A stretch of DNA of 64,000 nt, taken from the NCBI GenBank assembly GCA_023846275.1, contig CM043868.1, forward strand, positions 9,319,653 through 9,383,652, in the 5' to 3' direction. Shown here one piece after another: positions 1 to 12,388 of this stretch (position 1 is its first letter; each line of letters begins with the position of its first letter). Source of the stretch: Vanilla planifolia. Its lineage: Eukaryota > Streptophyta > Magnoliopsida > Asparagales > Orchidaceae. Made by a program: the position numbers and the translations under genes. The notes below the pieces were generated by a model. That model made no database searches. It was not told the DNA's origin and saw only the letters and a list, made by a program, of their open reading frames with translations.

Positions 1-315
1 CGCCTCCCTTATTATGGACACTATATCTTTGTTATTTGTGATTGACTGTACATAGGATATAATAAAGATAAACTCAATTGATAAATGAATAGAAGAAGAT
101 AATTTCAATGGATAATGATAGATGACACATTCTCAAAAAGTACAACAATATGTCATACATCTTATTTAACAATTATTTCACAATGAGAAAAATCCCAAAA
201 GTGTGAAGTAGGTGATAATGGCTAACCATTACGGTTTCTCTAAGAAATATCCTTTTTTCGTTGGATAAATGACTACTCTTCTTTTAACGAATAGAACAAT
301 TAGGGTTGAGAATAT
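1..315. repeat. Start of segmental-duplication unit A
   Basis: This non-coding stretch is closely similar to 49485-49790 (unit C) and more loosely to 20468-20796 (unit B). In units B and C the matching sequence follows directly after the 3' flank of a PLR gene. No gene is seen in it. The duplication continues at 3323 after an LTR insertion. Confidence 0.8.
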
Positions 316-3300
316 TGTTACACCCCATTTTTTCCTAGGCTGATTTTTGGCATAAATTTTTTTTTTTTACATATAGACAGCTCAGATCGTCCCATACCAA
401 CCTGAGTAGCCTACGAAAAACATGGGATATAACACATCATTACACACCTACTTTCCTTAACAATGTGGATCCCATCTCCCGGGTACACCGTCAAATCAGG
501 TTCATGACTCCTGAATTAACAGATGGACTCGCGCAATGTTACTCCTACTAGACCCCATACTCCTAACCCATACCGGTAGGAGAACCGATCTAATAGAAGT
601 CTGAATCCCCACGGTTAAGTTCCATAGTCATGTAATGACCTCACCATCAAAAATAAGATACATAACATCCACAGATAAAATATGGCACTCCACACACTAT
701 ACCACCAAGACAATAAAGTAAAACAGTGAATGGAAACTACATCACAAGAATAAGATCCAAGTCCAACAAATACAATATTATCCAACTAGATACATAAGTC
801 AGAATCACCCTCACATATTACATGACATAAGAATAACAGTCTCCCTGAATACATCCAATAGTATCAATCACACTAACCAAAATGTCTCAGAAAATCACAC
901 ATCAGATATCCTCCACTAGCCTGCTGACCACGATCCCACCTAATCTGGGTGGCGTCAAGGCTGTCGAGCCGCTGGAAAAATATAGATAATAAAGGAGTGA
1001 GCTACGCCCAGTAGGAAAGACAGCTAGTAAAAACTCACATGCAAGAGAAGGATAATAGCAAGAGTATAGGAATACAGCATAACAATATAGGGTGGGAAGG
1101 CACTCTCAGTCCCAGACTCTGACCAACCACAGTCACCCCCAGTCACACCAGAGTAGCTCTCCTCTGTGCTCCCAGGCAGCATGCCAGCGGGACACGCCCA
1201 TCTCTGCGCATGCATGGCGCCTAGGCAAAGCATGCCAGCAGGACACGCCCATCTCTACGCACGCATCACAACGCCTAGCACCCTACACCGCAGCGTCTAT
1301 CGTCAATCAATCTTCTGGAGACTATAGACAGAACCAGTCACATAGATCTCTAGCCAACGTGAGACACCCCTGCCACCCTCAGGCACGCAGGCCTACACAC
1401 TTGGCTAGCCACGGCGAGTCACCCCTGCCACTGCCACTCTCAGGCGCGCAGGCCTACACTCATGGACCAGAAGAGATCGACTCAACCACCGTCCCAAGAA
1501 GTCCTCTCCCACAATTTCCATAGAAGCTCACGCCCCTACAGTCATTGCCAAGCTCTAACTCCAAGATTCGGCAACATGTGTCCAGATACAACAAGGCGCA
1601 TACCAGTCCACATGTATATTGTGGAAGCTAAGTCTGTACTGCACAGTTACCTACCACAACTACCCTAAAACATCATATAGGGCCTATAGTAGTCCGGTCC
1701 AATATGCCAATCCATGAAATATGCCAACACTGAGTAAACTGACTCAATCCATGTCATTGCCATCCAAGCAACACAAACTGTACCAAAATTCTGACTATTC
1801 TGGTAACACCCAAGTGTCATACTTCCTTCCAACTAATCCAGCTGCACTGAATTTATGGGTAATTTCCAACAGTCAATTTCAACTTGGCTACGTGATTTCT
1901 AAAAATCACCTTTTTCTCAATTCAGGAAATTTTTAAATTCAAAAAAATCAATTTCCGCCATTTATCCATTTTCCGAAATTCGGAATAAATTTCCAAATAA
2001 AATTTAAATTCCACATATATCCTTTTTCCGAAAATTCGGATTTATTTTCGAAATTAAATTTTCTCCGCGCCGTTCGTCCGCGCCGAATCCCGCTGAACCG
2101 GTTTTCGCTGCCGGATCGGAAACCTCGCGCTGAACCGCGACACCGCCGAACCAAATACCTTAATAATCCGTTAATCGGTCGATGCTTAATTGATTCTAAT
2201 TACTAATAAATATTATATAAATACCATTAATTACTTAAATAATTTCGTAATTAATCTAAACCCTTCTCCTTCCTCGATCCGACGCCCGCGAACCCTAACT
2301 GAAGAAATCGCCGACCAATCCAATCCTTCCGTCGATTTCCGGCGAACGCGAACAAGGAGAAACCAAAATTCGATGTTCGTACTATCCTAATGTTTCAATA
2401 ATGCCACTAATTTAAAATTTCCGCCGAAGGAGTTCGCCCGTACGCCATTGCCGTAAGATTAATCCAACAATTAATTAACTAATTCAATGGCAAACTGATA
2501 ATACAAATCCCTAACATGCTCCTAAGCATTAACTAAATTTTTCGGCAAAATGGGAAATTTTCCAGAAAATCCAAAATTTGCAAAAGACGCAATTTAGCAT
2601 TCAACTAAGTCCGATTTTTCATCCACATGCTTGTGTTCATTAAGCAAAATATTCCATGCTTTTAATTTCTACTAATTAACTAATTTTAAAACTGAATTTC
2701 CTACCTTTGCTCGTCGCCGGCGACGGTGAAGCTCGCACGCGATCAACCGCAGCTCCTCGCCGAATGAAACTGGTACCAAAATGCTCGCCTCTGTCCCGCG
2801 AATCTCCGATTACCAAAAGCCCCTTGGAAGGCTGCCGGAAATTACCGCCGCTCACCGCGAACACCTCGCCTCTAGCCGCCGTTCGAAACCCTAACAGTCG
2901 AACAAATCAGGTTAAATACCCAGCTTAAACCGGTAATAACCCGTTAAGACCCATTAAGCGCCGGTTGACCTTCTAAAAACGCCGCTTAACACTCGATCAG
3001 CCGGTTAATCTCCACCGCTGATCTCGCCCGTCCGATCCGCTTATTCGCGGCTTATCCATACGCACGCGCAAACGCACCTCGGCGAACCGCCCGCCTTCGC
3101 TGAACCGCTCCGGTCCGGTTCACGTGCGGTAAAAGAAACCAATTTCTGTTTTTTTTTTTTTAAAAAAATAAATCTCGATGCTCCGAAAAATCCCCAGAAA
3201 ATTTCAGAAATTCCAATAGCCTCTAATTGAGCTCCTGGCTCATCCTACTGTCGATCTGAAATCATCCTAGCCACAATTGAATTATTGAAGATTAAACATA

Positions 3301-3322
3301 TAATATTTTACCGGGTATAACA
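316..3322 (-). mobile_element. Solo LTR of a Ty3/gypsy-like retrotransposon (fossil)
   Basis: The 3007-bp block starts TGTTACACCCC and ends GGGTATAACA, so it has TG...CA ends with inverted TGTTA/TAACA termini. It is flanked by a perfect 5-bp target duplication AATAT (311-315 and 3323-3327). Units B and C have the empty site with a single AATAT. No gag or pol reading frame is visible, so this is most simply a solo LTR left by LTR-LTR recombination. Read on the minus strand it begins TGTTATACCCGG and ends GGGGTGTAACA, which resembles large LTRs of Tekay/Del-type chromoviruses. Orientation and family are inferences. The middle and right parts (about 2040-2160 and 2700-3130) are GC-rich compared with the AT-rich flanks. 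The insertion is younger than the duplication that produced units A and C. Confidence 0.85.
1179..1465. repeat. Two short tandem duplications inside the solo LTR
   Basis: A 51-bp unit beginning GCATGCCAGC is present at 1179-1229 and 1230-1280. A second, roughly 55-bp unit beginning TAGCCA is present at about 1351-1405 and 1406-1465. Both are imperfect direct repeats in a GC-richer part of the LTR. The short open frames here are not genes. Confidence 0.7.
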
Positions 3323-6300
3323 AATATGGTCTATGATGTTTTTCATTAACATTTTTTTCATCATCTTTTAGCATTTCTTCTTTACACTACACACAAAACC
3401 TTGCATCTTTTGCTTCCACCTTTTTATTTCACCAATGAAGAAAACTAGAAAAATTGATTTAGCTACCCTAGGTCATAACTATGTCCATTCTACACTATAT
3501 GGCTAAAATAACTTAAGAAAATAATCAATGAAAATACTTCTTCTTTGCCCATCCTTTCTTCTTCCTTGGGTAATAAGAAACCAAACTCTTATTTACATTA
3601 TTGTTTTGTATCATTCACTCAATCACAATCTTCTTATCCCTTATCATCATGTGTAACGAATAGACATGTCTTTGGCTTAGTTGTTACATAATCAAACCCT
3701 AACTTTATTACCATAATTATGTTATTCAATGAATTCTATGGGTTTTAAAAATAAATTAAAGTTTAGTGATATTTAGAACTATTCTAAATTAAAGGGGTAA
3801 AAAATTATCTATAATAGTCAATAAAAAAATTTAATTACTTTAGTTCATGTTAATTAGATTAGAAAAGCTTGAAAATGTTAAACATTATTACTAAATATCG
3901 AATCCCTCTCCCATTTTACTCTCGTGTTAGCCCTTATCATTCCTATTTACGCCTTCATTACCCTCTTCTTCTCTCTAACAATTTTTCTTATTCTATCTAT
4001 CACTCTATTACAATGCTCTTTTTCTTCATTTTTAATTGTCAAATCTCTCTTACTATTCATTCTCCTCCTTTTTTCACTCCAATGGAAAATAAGGCTCCAT
4101 CATATTCAATATTGTATCTCTCTATTTGTAGTCCCTTTCATAAGTGTTCACTAATCTTCTTTTAGGGTTGTCACTTCCAAGATAAGAATAGTGTTGCCTC
4201 TTCCATTGGTCATTTCTTCCTTTAGAGTCATTTTGTCATTCTTGTTGTCTTTGATAATAATAGTGTCTCTTCTTTAGTGTTGATTATGTTGTCACTAAAA
4301 TTACAAGATATTGTCAAGAATTGCACGCATGACCACCCATGGTAGAATCATCTCCTCTCCTTTGGTGAGTTTAATTATTATCAAAGTTTTGCAATTAATT
4401 ATTGCTTTCGTGTATTTTAGTTAATTATGATCATAGGTATTTACATAAATCATTTTTGTAGGCATAGATTAATAACATATTTAGCATGGATTTCTTAATC
4501 CTTAATGTAGGCTAAATATGGGTTAAATATTGATGATATTTTATGAGAAAAAGTATGTTACTTAAATGTAATATCTAGATTCATTTTATTTTATTATAGA
4601 TAAAATGTCTGAAGTACTTTGTGAGAGCTTTGATCAAGAAATATTATAAGCTTAATTTAAATTATATAATTGTTTATTTTAGTAATATTATATAATAATA
4701 ACTCCTTATGCCTTTATCTCTATAGATGCAACTCTTGCGCAAGTTAATTTGTTTGTTTAGCTTATTGTATTAGCAAAGTCATTCTCCATAAGTTATTATT
4801 ATATATTTTGAGTAGATGAAATGTTGGTGTTATGCACAATTACAAATAAATTTGATCACATGTACCCTTGCTCAAACTTCTTTATGTTGGGTCCTAAGAA
4901 GGCACACCAAGAAAGGCGTGAATCACTATTGTAAAATTTAAAAAATAAATTATTTTGGTAAACTAAATAAAGCTTTTAGAATTAACCTAATTATATGGCA
5001 CCTCTTGTTGATTTCTTTAAAATTTTGCAAGATTGTCAAGTAGAGTACCTTTCAATGGCTATGATAGAATGATCAACTGCAATAAGAATAATAAGTAGGT
5101 GAATGAGATGTAAGGTGCTTAGATTGTTTGACTTAATCTCAAGCCTACATCCACCCCTATGCTATCTACTTGAGCACCATTATACTAATAATTCCTTCAT
5201 CGTAGATGGAACCTATTTATAAGTTAAGATTTTTCATATATCATATACAACCTAAATCTACTTAACATTATCTAAGTTTGTGCTCCACCAATCCTCTCCA
5301 CATTAAGCAACTCAAAGATATAACCAAGAAAAACAAATAAAAAAGAATCAATACGAAGCACAATCTCACATAATTTAAAAAATATATAAATACAAATGAA
5401 TAACTATAAATCAAATAATAATATTACAAATCTAATATCTTTGTGATTTGCAAAGATGATGTAATTTTTAAATTTTTCTAACTTTTAAGCAATCTTGCTT
5501 GATGTTGTTTTGAAATCAACTTTTTATGGAGACTAGAACTTTTGTGCCTAGGAATTTTCTCCTTAGTTTTCTTTAAAACTTCATCAATCAATTCCTTTGG
5601 TTTAAATTAGTACTTATAGTGTTTCAATCCATAGGATTATTTAAGAAAGGTTGAACAACCCTTTTAATGGCTAAATAATTTTTTTTATTAGACTAGCAAT
5701 TAGACATTTTATGTTTTGCATGCACCATACATTATGCATGTTTTGAACTTTGCATTTTATGCATTAATAAAATAACATGCTATATGAATATCTCAATTTT
5801 TAAGGCTATGTTGTGCATTTCAATCATAATGAAAACCATATGATATGAATTCTTATGCAGTATGATTTTTTTTGTTTGTGTTAATGCAAGTCCTAGTTGA
5901 ACATAATGTTAACATAATATTAATGTATCATATGTATTAATGTTACATTTTGTATGGTGTAGTGAATTTCAATTATTTGTTATTTATATTCCCATTGTCA
6001 TGTTTAAAGAACTTGAACATTTAAGTTGTTAAGGACTAGCATATCATCTATTATCATTTATACTCCACTCATCTTAACAAGCTGGTCTAATGCAAGGGTT
6101 CATTTCCTAGTTTAAGCTAAACAATTTTTACATTGCTGACACCATACCACGATAATTATTGTGTGCCACTTTTATTAGTAAGACAAATAATCTAATTCCT
6201 CATTCAAACTCTAAATAATATACTATACTATGCCATTAAGGACAAAAAATGGTGAGAAGTAAATGTTAGGAGATATCCCAATAGTTGAATCACTAGATAA

Positions 6301-6477
6301 GGAGAGACTCTTAGTTGACTCATACATGGAGAGGTACATGGATGAATTATCTCACATTAGTTACTAAGAGGATGATTATAATATTTATAAAAGATGCCAT
6401 GACCTTAAGATATTAAGGTATCTTTTGAGAATAAAACCTACTTGAGTTAGGTTAAGACAACTTAAGGAGATACTTTT
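3323..6477. repeat. Segmental-duplication unit A, main non-coding part
   Basis: This sequence is collinear with 49795-53050 (unit C). Up to about 5530 it is also collinear with 20797-22974 (unit B). Landmarks shared by the copies include a GCTACCCTAGGTCAT motif near 3460 and a GTAGATGAAATGTTG motif near 4813. The match to C is visibly closer than the match to B. I see no protein-coding gene; the short open frames are not conserved between copies. Confidence 0.75.
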
Positions 6478-8640
6478 AGTGACCCATCATTGGCCATTAC
6501 CAGATTTTGGTGAAATAACATCTTATTTCTTTCTCTTTTCTCTTAACATTTTGAAATATATGGATGAATAATATCAATTTTAATAATCATTTATGTATCT
6601 TTTTTGGCCCAAAAAAAAAACATAAAATCACACATCAAGTGATTATTAAAGTATCTTCCAAATCATTATATGCTAACTCTCCATCTTGATAGCCTCATCA
6701 AGTGCCTTCTTTTGATTTGAAAGCATTAGGTTAACATAGGCATGAGCTAATCGATAATATTACTTTTTCATCATCTCTTTATATATACATTTTAGCAAAC
6801 ATCATACATCAATAAAAAAATCTTTTATGTATATAATGTCTATTTTCATACATCTCTAATTTAATCTTTTAATTAATTAATCAATGACTCTATCTTAATG
6901 TTACACATTGTATTCAAATAAATATACATGAATACAAGGTTTTTTCTACATCTTAAATCTAATTAGTGATCTTATCAACACTTAGATTTTTGCTCCATAT
7001 CTTAGTTGTTATAGTACTCAAGAGTGTTTTTTTTAATTTTGTCTTTAACACTTGTATAACTCTTTTTAAAATCACTCAGAATATCTTCACATGCTCTTTA
7101 CACTCCTCACTTAATTATGGTTAAACGTTGTACCTCTTAAGTTTCAAAAAGAAAACTTTATAAGTCATAGACAACATCTTGTACTTTTTCTCATGACTTT
7201 TCACATGATCTTTCAAATATCTTTAATTGTTGTGTCCCTTCATGTGGATGACTTTTCACTATCTAACATTTTATTTACAAAGATTTCTTATTATTTAAAC
7301 TTCAATTATGTTAGTTTTTCTAGTCATCTAATGTTTTGGGCTTTAAGTGTTTTTTTAGTTTTTAATAATTATACAAGGTTACCATATTTATATTATACAT
7401 TTCTTTGATCTTTTCTAAATCTCTATTCATTTCTCCTTATTATACTATTATGATCTCATTATCATACTATATGATAAATCCTTATAAACCATAACTGATG
7501 ATAGTTTATGCTCTTTTAATTAGTCATGCTTAAATATTAAGCATATCATATTATATGATCATTTTAAGGTATCTTTCATTGGATGCTTTCACACTGAGTC
7601 TATTTCATTTTCTCATCATATTATAATATAGTTTGATAAACTTTTATTAAATTATATAATCCAATACTTTATAGATTCCCTCTTTACACATGGTCATGCT
7701 TATAGTTTTTTCTGTCATACTTGTATTACTAAGTGTTGAACTTTACATTCTATAATATTTGTACATTCATATCCTTCTTATTGTATGATATTACATTATC
7801 TACCTAATATTTGTTCATATTTATTAATGACTTAACAGATTTTTATTATCATCTTGTTTGATCCTAAGCTAACTTGCACATTAACACTTGTCTCACATTT
7901 ATTATCTCTCTTACATGATTATATCATATGATACTCTATTATATTATTATATAATGAACACCTTCCTTAATTAACCAATTAGACAGCTCTAATCTGTAGT
8001 CGATAATAGCCTATCATACTTGTTCATTATTGAAATCATACTAGTATGTCCCAGTTAAATCTTATAAATTTATTCATCTGATTAATTCTCTCCTTCAATG
8101 GTATTGTACCTATGATATAGTATTATATAATATCTTAAAAGTTTTGAAACATATTTATAAAATCCCAAAAATATTTATAAAATTATTGAAATATTTAGAA
8201 TAAAATCATTTTTTATAACTCATCTTTTCTAAAAATTATAAAATGTTATCTAATATTCTTCTTTTTAACATATCAAAGTTTGAATTTAATAAATATTTTT
8301 CTCTAAGTTTTGTGATGTTGATATCATGATCTCACTATATTGAGATATTGACTCTTAGGTTATCCTATAAAGACCTAAGATTTTTTCTTAATAAATAATC
8401 TCAAAATCTTAAGATCATATAATCTTATATAAACATAAGAATCACTCCCTCAATAGTTAATATGAGATTATTCATTCTTGTAACCCTCCACCTAGATGCC
8501 TACAAGGAACCATGCCTTACTCCAGTGATACAAATCTCACGACATCATTTGACATTCATTCCCTGTATTTTTTGGTTAGGGTACCACAAATCTCACCAGT
8601 TTTTACTTGGTTTATCCTTGAGCCACATCGACTAGTGTGG
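6478..8640. repeat. LTR-like segment and non-coding spacer shared with unit C
   Basis: From 6478 (TAGTGACCCATCATTGG) the sequence resembles the segment starting at 8661 (GTGGCGACCCTTCATTGG), which suggests two copies of one LTR-type end. The rest (about 6757-8475) is collinear with 53930-55655 of unit C. No reading frame with recognisable homology was found. Unit C has about 600 bp (53329-53929) that unit A lacks near 6750. Confidence 0.5.
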
Positions 8641-8645
8641 TTCGA

Positions 8646-10880
8646 CTCTGATACCATAAATGTGGCGACCCTTCATTGGTCATTATTGAATTTTGGAAAT
8701 GACTTATACAATTAAGTTGAAATATCATATTTTTCATATTTTATAGAAGGCATCTACAAACAATATCAATGTTAACAATCCTTTATATATTCTTTTTGGC
8801 TTAAATAAAACTAATATAAAATCATACATGTATTGACAATTGGTGTATCTTTTAAATCATCACGTCTAGCTCTCACTTCATTTTAGTAGCCTCATATAGA
8901 TAAATTCCTTTGACTTGAATGTGTTAAGACAAAATTGGCATATGCTAATAATACTAGTTTAGTGGAAAAAATTATACATTTATGTATAATATCATAATAT
9001 TTGGGTAATAGCTTGCAATAATATTTTGCAACAAGGTAACATAAATAAAACAAATGAGTATTTAAAGTAAAATGACAATACATATAAAATTTTTATACAC
9101 ATAAACCTTTTGTACCTTTACACATTGCTCTCTTTCTTAGGACTTATTTTTTCTCTTTTTAAATTATTAAAAAATTAATATAATTACATTTTTTTAATTT
9201 AACAAAAGTTTAAAAATTAACTTAACATGAAATTTTCCAAAGATGCATAAGCAGGATTTTATCAAGAAAAAGATTAAGAGATTGAAAAATAGAAGCCTAT
9301 ATGTTTTCTAAACCAATGATATGATTAAACATTTGGATGCTTCAGTAGGATTTGAAATTGAGACGAATTAAGATATGTGTCTTATGATTAATAATCAACA
9401 AAATAATATATTATTTTAATATAAAAAAATCTTTTATGATTTATTGTGCATGTTTTCGATCCTTAAAGTTTACTGAACACTTCAAAGTGTTTGAAGACTA
9501 ATTCACTATTTTCAAAAATACATGAGTTGTTCATTATAACTAAACCTATTTCATATTACGTAAACTTATTATAACAAAATATTACATATTTAAGGCTTGA
9601 CTTATCAAACACAAATGTTACCTAATACTCTTCTTTTTTGATGATGAAAAGTCATAAATATTTGGATAAAAATATAATAAATGAAAACATATCTTTTTAT
9701 CTAAACTATGATCATTCTCCCCTTTTGACATAATAAAAAAATATTATTTATGTAATTTCTAATATACCATTAAAGAGATTTTTCAAATGTATAGGCCAAA
9801 TCCTACTTTAAATGTACATACTTTAATTTTACTAATCATAAAATCTAATAAAATAAAATCATATATTTTTATGATTTTTTGTATAATGATAAAGTTGATT
9901 ATATATCCTTAGCATTGAGCTTAATTTTGTTAATAATAATTGCTTCTTTTCATATATTTTATTCTTGTATACCCACTTAGCTCCAATCAATTCTCAATCA
10001 CTAAGCATAGGAACTAATTTCTATACTTAATTTTTCTCAAATCTAACTATCAATTCATGACATGAACTTGCACCCTTAAGGGTTTCTTCAAAAAGTATGG
10101 TTCTATAAAAGATACAAATATACTTGATCAATTTCTCTAATAAAAACTCATGTTCTAACTCCTTTATTAGTACATTATTAAATTTATTTGTACGAATTTA
10201 GATACTCTAAACTCAAGATAGTTGTTAATATGCTTCTTCTTTATATTCTCTATTATCTAATTTACTTTCTTCTTCCTTCAATTCTAGATTTACCAATGAC
10301 TCTATCAAATCATTAAAATATTTATTTATTATCTTTATAATTAACTCAACAAACATAATATGTATATTTTTATCTTTCTAATTTGTAAATCAAATTTACA
10401 AAATTTTCAATTGTCTTTTTTCTTTTCAAAAGAAAATAACTAATATAAATCCAAAAAAATTATGATCAATCTCAAATTTATATTACTTTCCAAAAATTAA
10501 ATAAATTATCTCTAAATATATCATAATTGTCATGTCATTTTTTGGTCAATATTTTAGATATAGTATTTATTATTTTTTCTTGTACACTCATACATGCTTT
10601 TTTAAGAAGGATATATTTTGAGATCATATTCTTTATTTCTTATAATAATCATATAGATATATTTATTTTTTAAATAAATTATCATTAAATTAAAATTATT
10701 TTATCTTTCTAATTTTCTAATAAATTCAACAAAATCTATGATGGTCTTAATTTTTATTCTTATGAAATTTAACTAAAGTAAATTTAAAAAAAATTCAAAG
10801 TTAATCAACATGCATGTTTCTTTATAATTTTTATTTCCAAATTTTCAAGATAAATTATGTCTAAATATTTATTAATTCTT
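8646..10880 (-). mobile_element. Ty1/copia retrotransposon fossil with PBS-like site
   Basis: At 8646-8656 the plus strand reads CTCTGATACCA, the 3' end of initiator tRNA-Met, so the minus strand carries a TGGTATCAGAG primer-binding-like site. Four bases later, at 8661, an LTR-like segment begins and runs right to roughly 9.7 kb. Part of it (about 9137-9640) recurs at 60297-60800. Around 9900-10150 the minus strand contains decayed reverse-transcriptase-region sequence of Ty1/copia type, with WELVP- and IGTKWV-like blocks. The element is badly broken and rearranged. It is shared with unit C, so it predates the A/C duplication. Confidence 0.5.
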
Positions 10881-10980
10881 AGGTCATTTCAAGTCAATGT
10901 GCTACTTATGACATACTTCTTTAACTAGATATTAATGACAAGTTTTTTTGTAAATGATGATAGTTGACACTATAAATACA

Positions 10981-11009
10981 AACTACTCAATTCTTTGTAT
11001 TGAGTAGTT
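10981..11009. repeat. Perfect 11-bp inverted repeat (hairpin)
   Basis: AACTACTCAAT (10981-10991) and ATTGAGTAGTT (10999-11009) are perfect reverse complements around a 7-base spacer. The sequence just before it (about 10910-10990) recurs at about 28465-28545, where only the left arm is kept. The function is unknown; it may be a transposon end. Confidence 0.6.
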
Positions 11010-11494
11010 GGGTCAACCCCAACAATCAGTATGGCTACTTTTTAGTAACATAAGAGTCCATTATTTGGAAGTTTTAATGATGATTTTTCTTGGCTTGTAT
11101 AAATCTTAACATATGTTTTGATGTCTAAATTCTTTTCCAAGTCAATTAAACAATGACTTGAGTTAATTTGAAGCTTGGATTTTGAAGATAATTTGATCTT
11201 TCCCTTAATGAAAACCATTGGGCTGTTCAATCTCTTACATGTCTACTTGGTAGAATGTTTTTATTTTATGACTTAACTTTATAAGAACAAAAAGAAACAT
11301 TGATTCAAACTTCAAAAAAAAAAAAACACATGAAATTTTTGCTTTAAAATTGTCCAAGTTTAAGGAAAGTTTTTGTTATTAGATGCTAAGGTTAGTGACT
11401 GTAAAAGCTGTGTAGTTATCTTGAAAAGTCTTAAGGAAGTTTGTTTTTATTTTATGACAACATCTCAAATAACCTCTAATTAACATTACAGGTT

Positions 11495-12235
11495 ATTAAT
11501 GTTGACCTTATTTTTATTTCAATGTTGTCGTTAAGATTATTTCTCAAGCTCTAACTAAAAAATTATTTTTATAGGAATTTTGTAAATAAATATCTTTAAA
11601 AGGGGACAATATCAACAAAATAGAAATTATTTTAATTAGAGTTGTTTGAGTTAATTTCAAAAACAACACTTAAAGCTTATTCCCTTATATGTACTTAAAC
11701 TTTTATGTAATTTTTAAATTCTTGATAAATAGTAAAATTAATAATTTCAAATCCATCAAAGAAGCCGGCAATTTTGTCATCAAAGAGGCCGGCAATTAAA
11801 TAATTGTAAGGAAACTTTTTAATTTAAAAATTAAAAAGATTACTTGCAATTAGTCATCTAGATTGTAATTTTTTAAATATAGTCCCTCTAAATTAGGCAA
11901 CTACTAAACCACTTATTAATATTAAAGGCTATTAATAAAGATTTATTTTAATTTCAATATTAGAATTAAGTCTATTTCTCATGATCAGAATAAAAAAAAA
12001 TTTTATAAGAATTTTATAAAGAAAGATAATTTTGTAAGGGGAAAATATGAATAAAATAAAAATGTATTTAATTAGAGTTATTTGAGATAATTTCAAAAAA
12101 CTTTTGGAGCTTATTCACCTATGTACTTCAAATTTTATGTAATGTTTAAATTCATGATAAAAAATAAAATTACAATTTAAAATCCATCGAACTTGCAATT
12201 TTGTCTTCCAAGATCAATTTGTTTGTTATCGAAAC
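11495..12235. repeat. Diverged local duplication in the PLR copy 1 upstream region
   Basis: About 11495-11770 and 11920-12200 are imperfect direct repeats roughly 425 bp apart. Both contain a block like AATTAGAGTT followed by GAGCTTATTC-like and TTTTATGTAATTTTTAAATTC-like blocks. Related sequence lies upstream of PLR copy 2 (about 41930-42670, for example the AATTAGGCAACT block), so this region is the ancestral 5' flank of the gene. There is no coding sequence. Confidence 0.6.
11754..11795 (+). repeat. Two short copies of the PLR exon 1 3' end
   Basis: CATCAAAGAGGCCGGCAA at 11778-11795 is identical over 18 bases to the end of PLR exon 1 (15525-15542). A 17/18 match lies just before it at 11754-11771. 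Both sit in AT-rich spacer about 3.7 kb upstream of the exon. The match is too long to be likely by chance in this base composition. Filler DNA from break repair or template switching is a possible origin. Confidence 0.55.
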
Positions 12236-12370
12236 CTCAAAACAAAAAATAATAAAACTTTAATGATCTGAATAAAATAATATTACTTTTATTTTAAATA
12301 GAATCTAAAAGTTTGAATAGTTTTATGAATTTCAATGTCATTAAACCCACCATGACTGCTTCTTCCTGCC

Positions 12371-12377
12371 TATATAT
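12371..12377 (+). promoter_or_regulatory. TATA box of PLR copy 1, separated from its gene
   Basis: TATATAT in the context GCCTATATATTTCC corresponds to the TATA box of copy 2 at 42945-42953. The matching preceding bases ACCATGACTGCTT are also shared. In copy 2 the start codon is about 50 bp downstream; here it is 2.8 kb downstream because a LINE intervenes. Confidence 0.7.
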
Positions 12378-12388
12378 TTCCTGAAATA

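Noticed and set aside
1092-1668. Open frames inside the solo LTR
   Set aside because: No recognised domain; they lie in GC-richer LTR sequence containing short tandem repeats and are best explained by composition.
3869-4165. Hydrophobic open frames in unit A, with a relative at 21332-21571
   Set aside because: Frames are not kept between units A, B and C, and the hydrophobic content follows from T-rich sequence.
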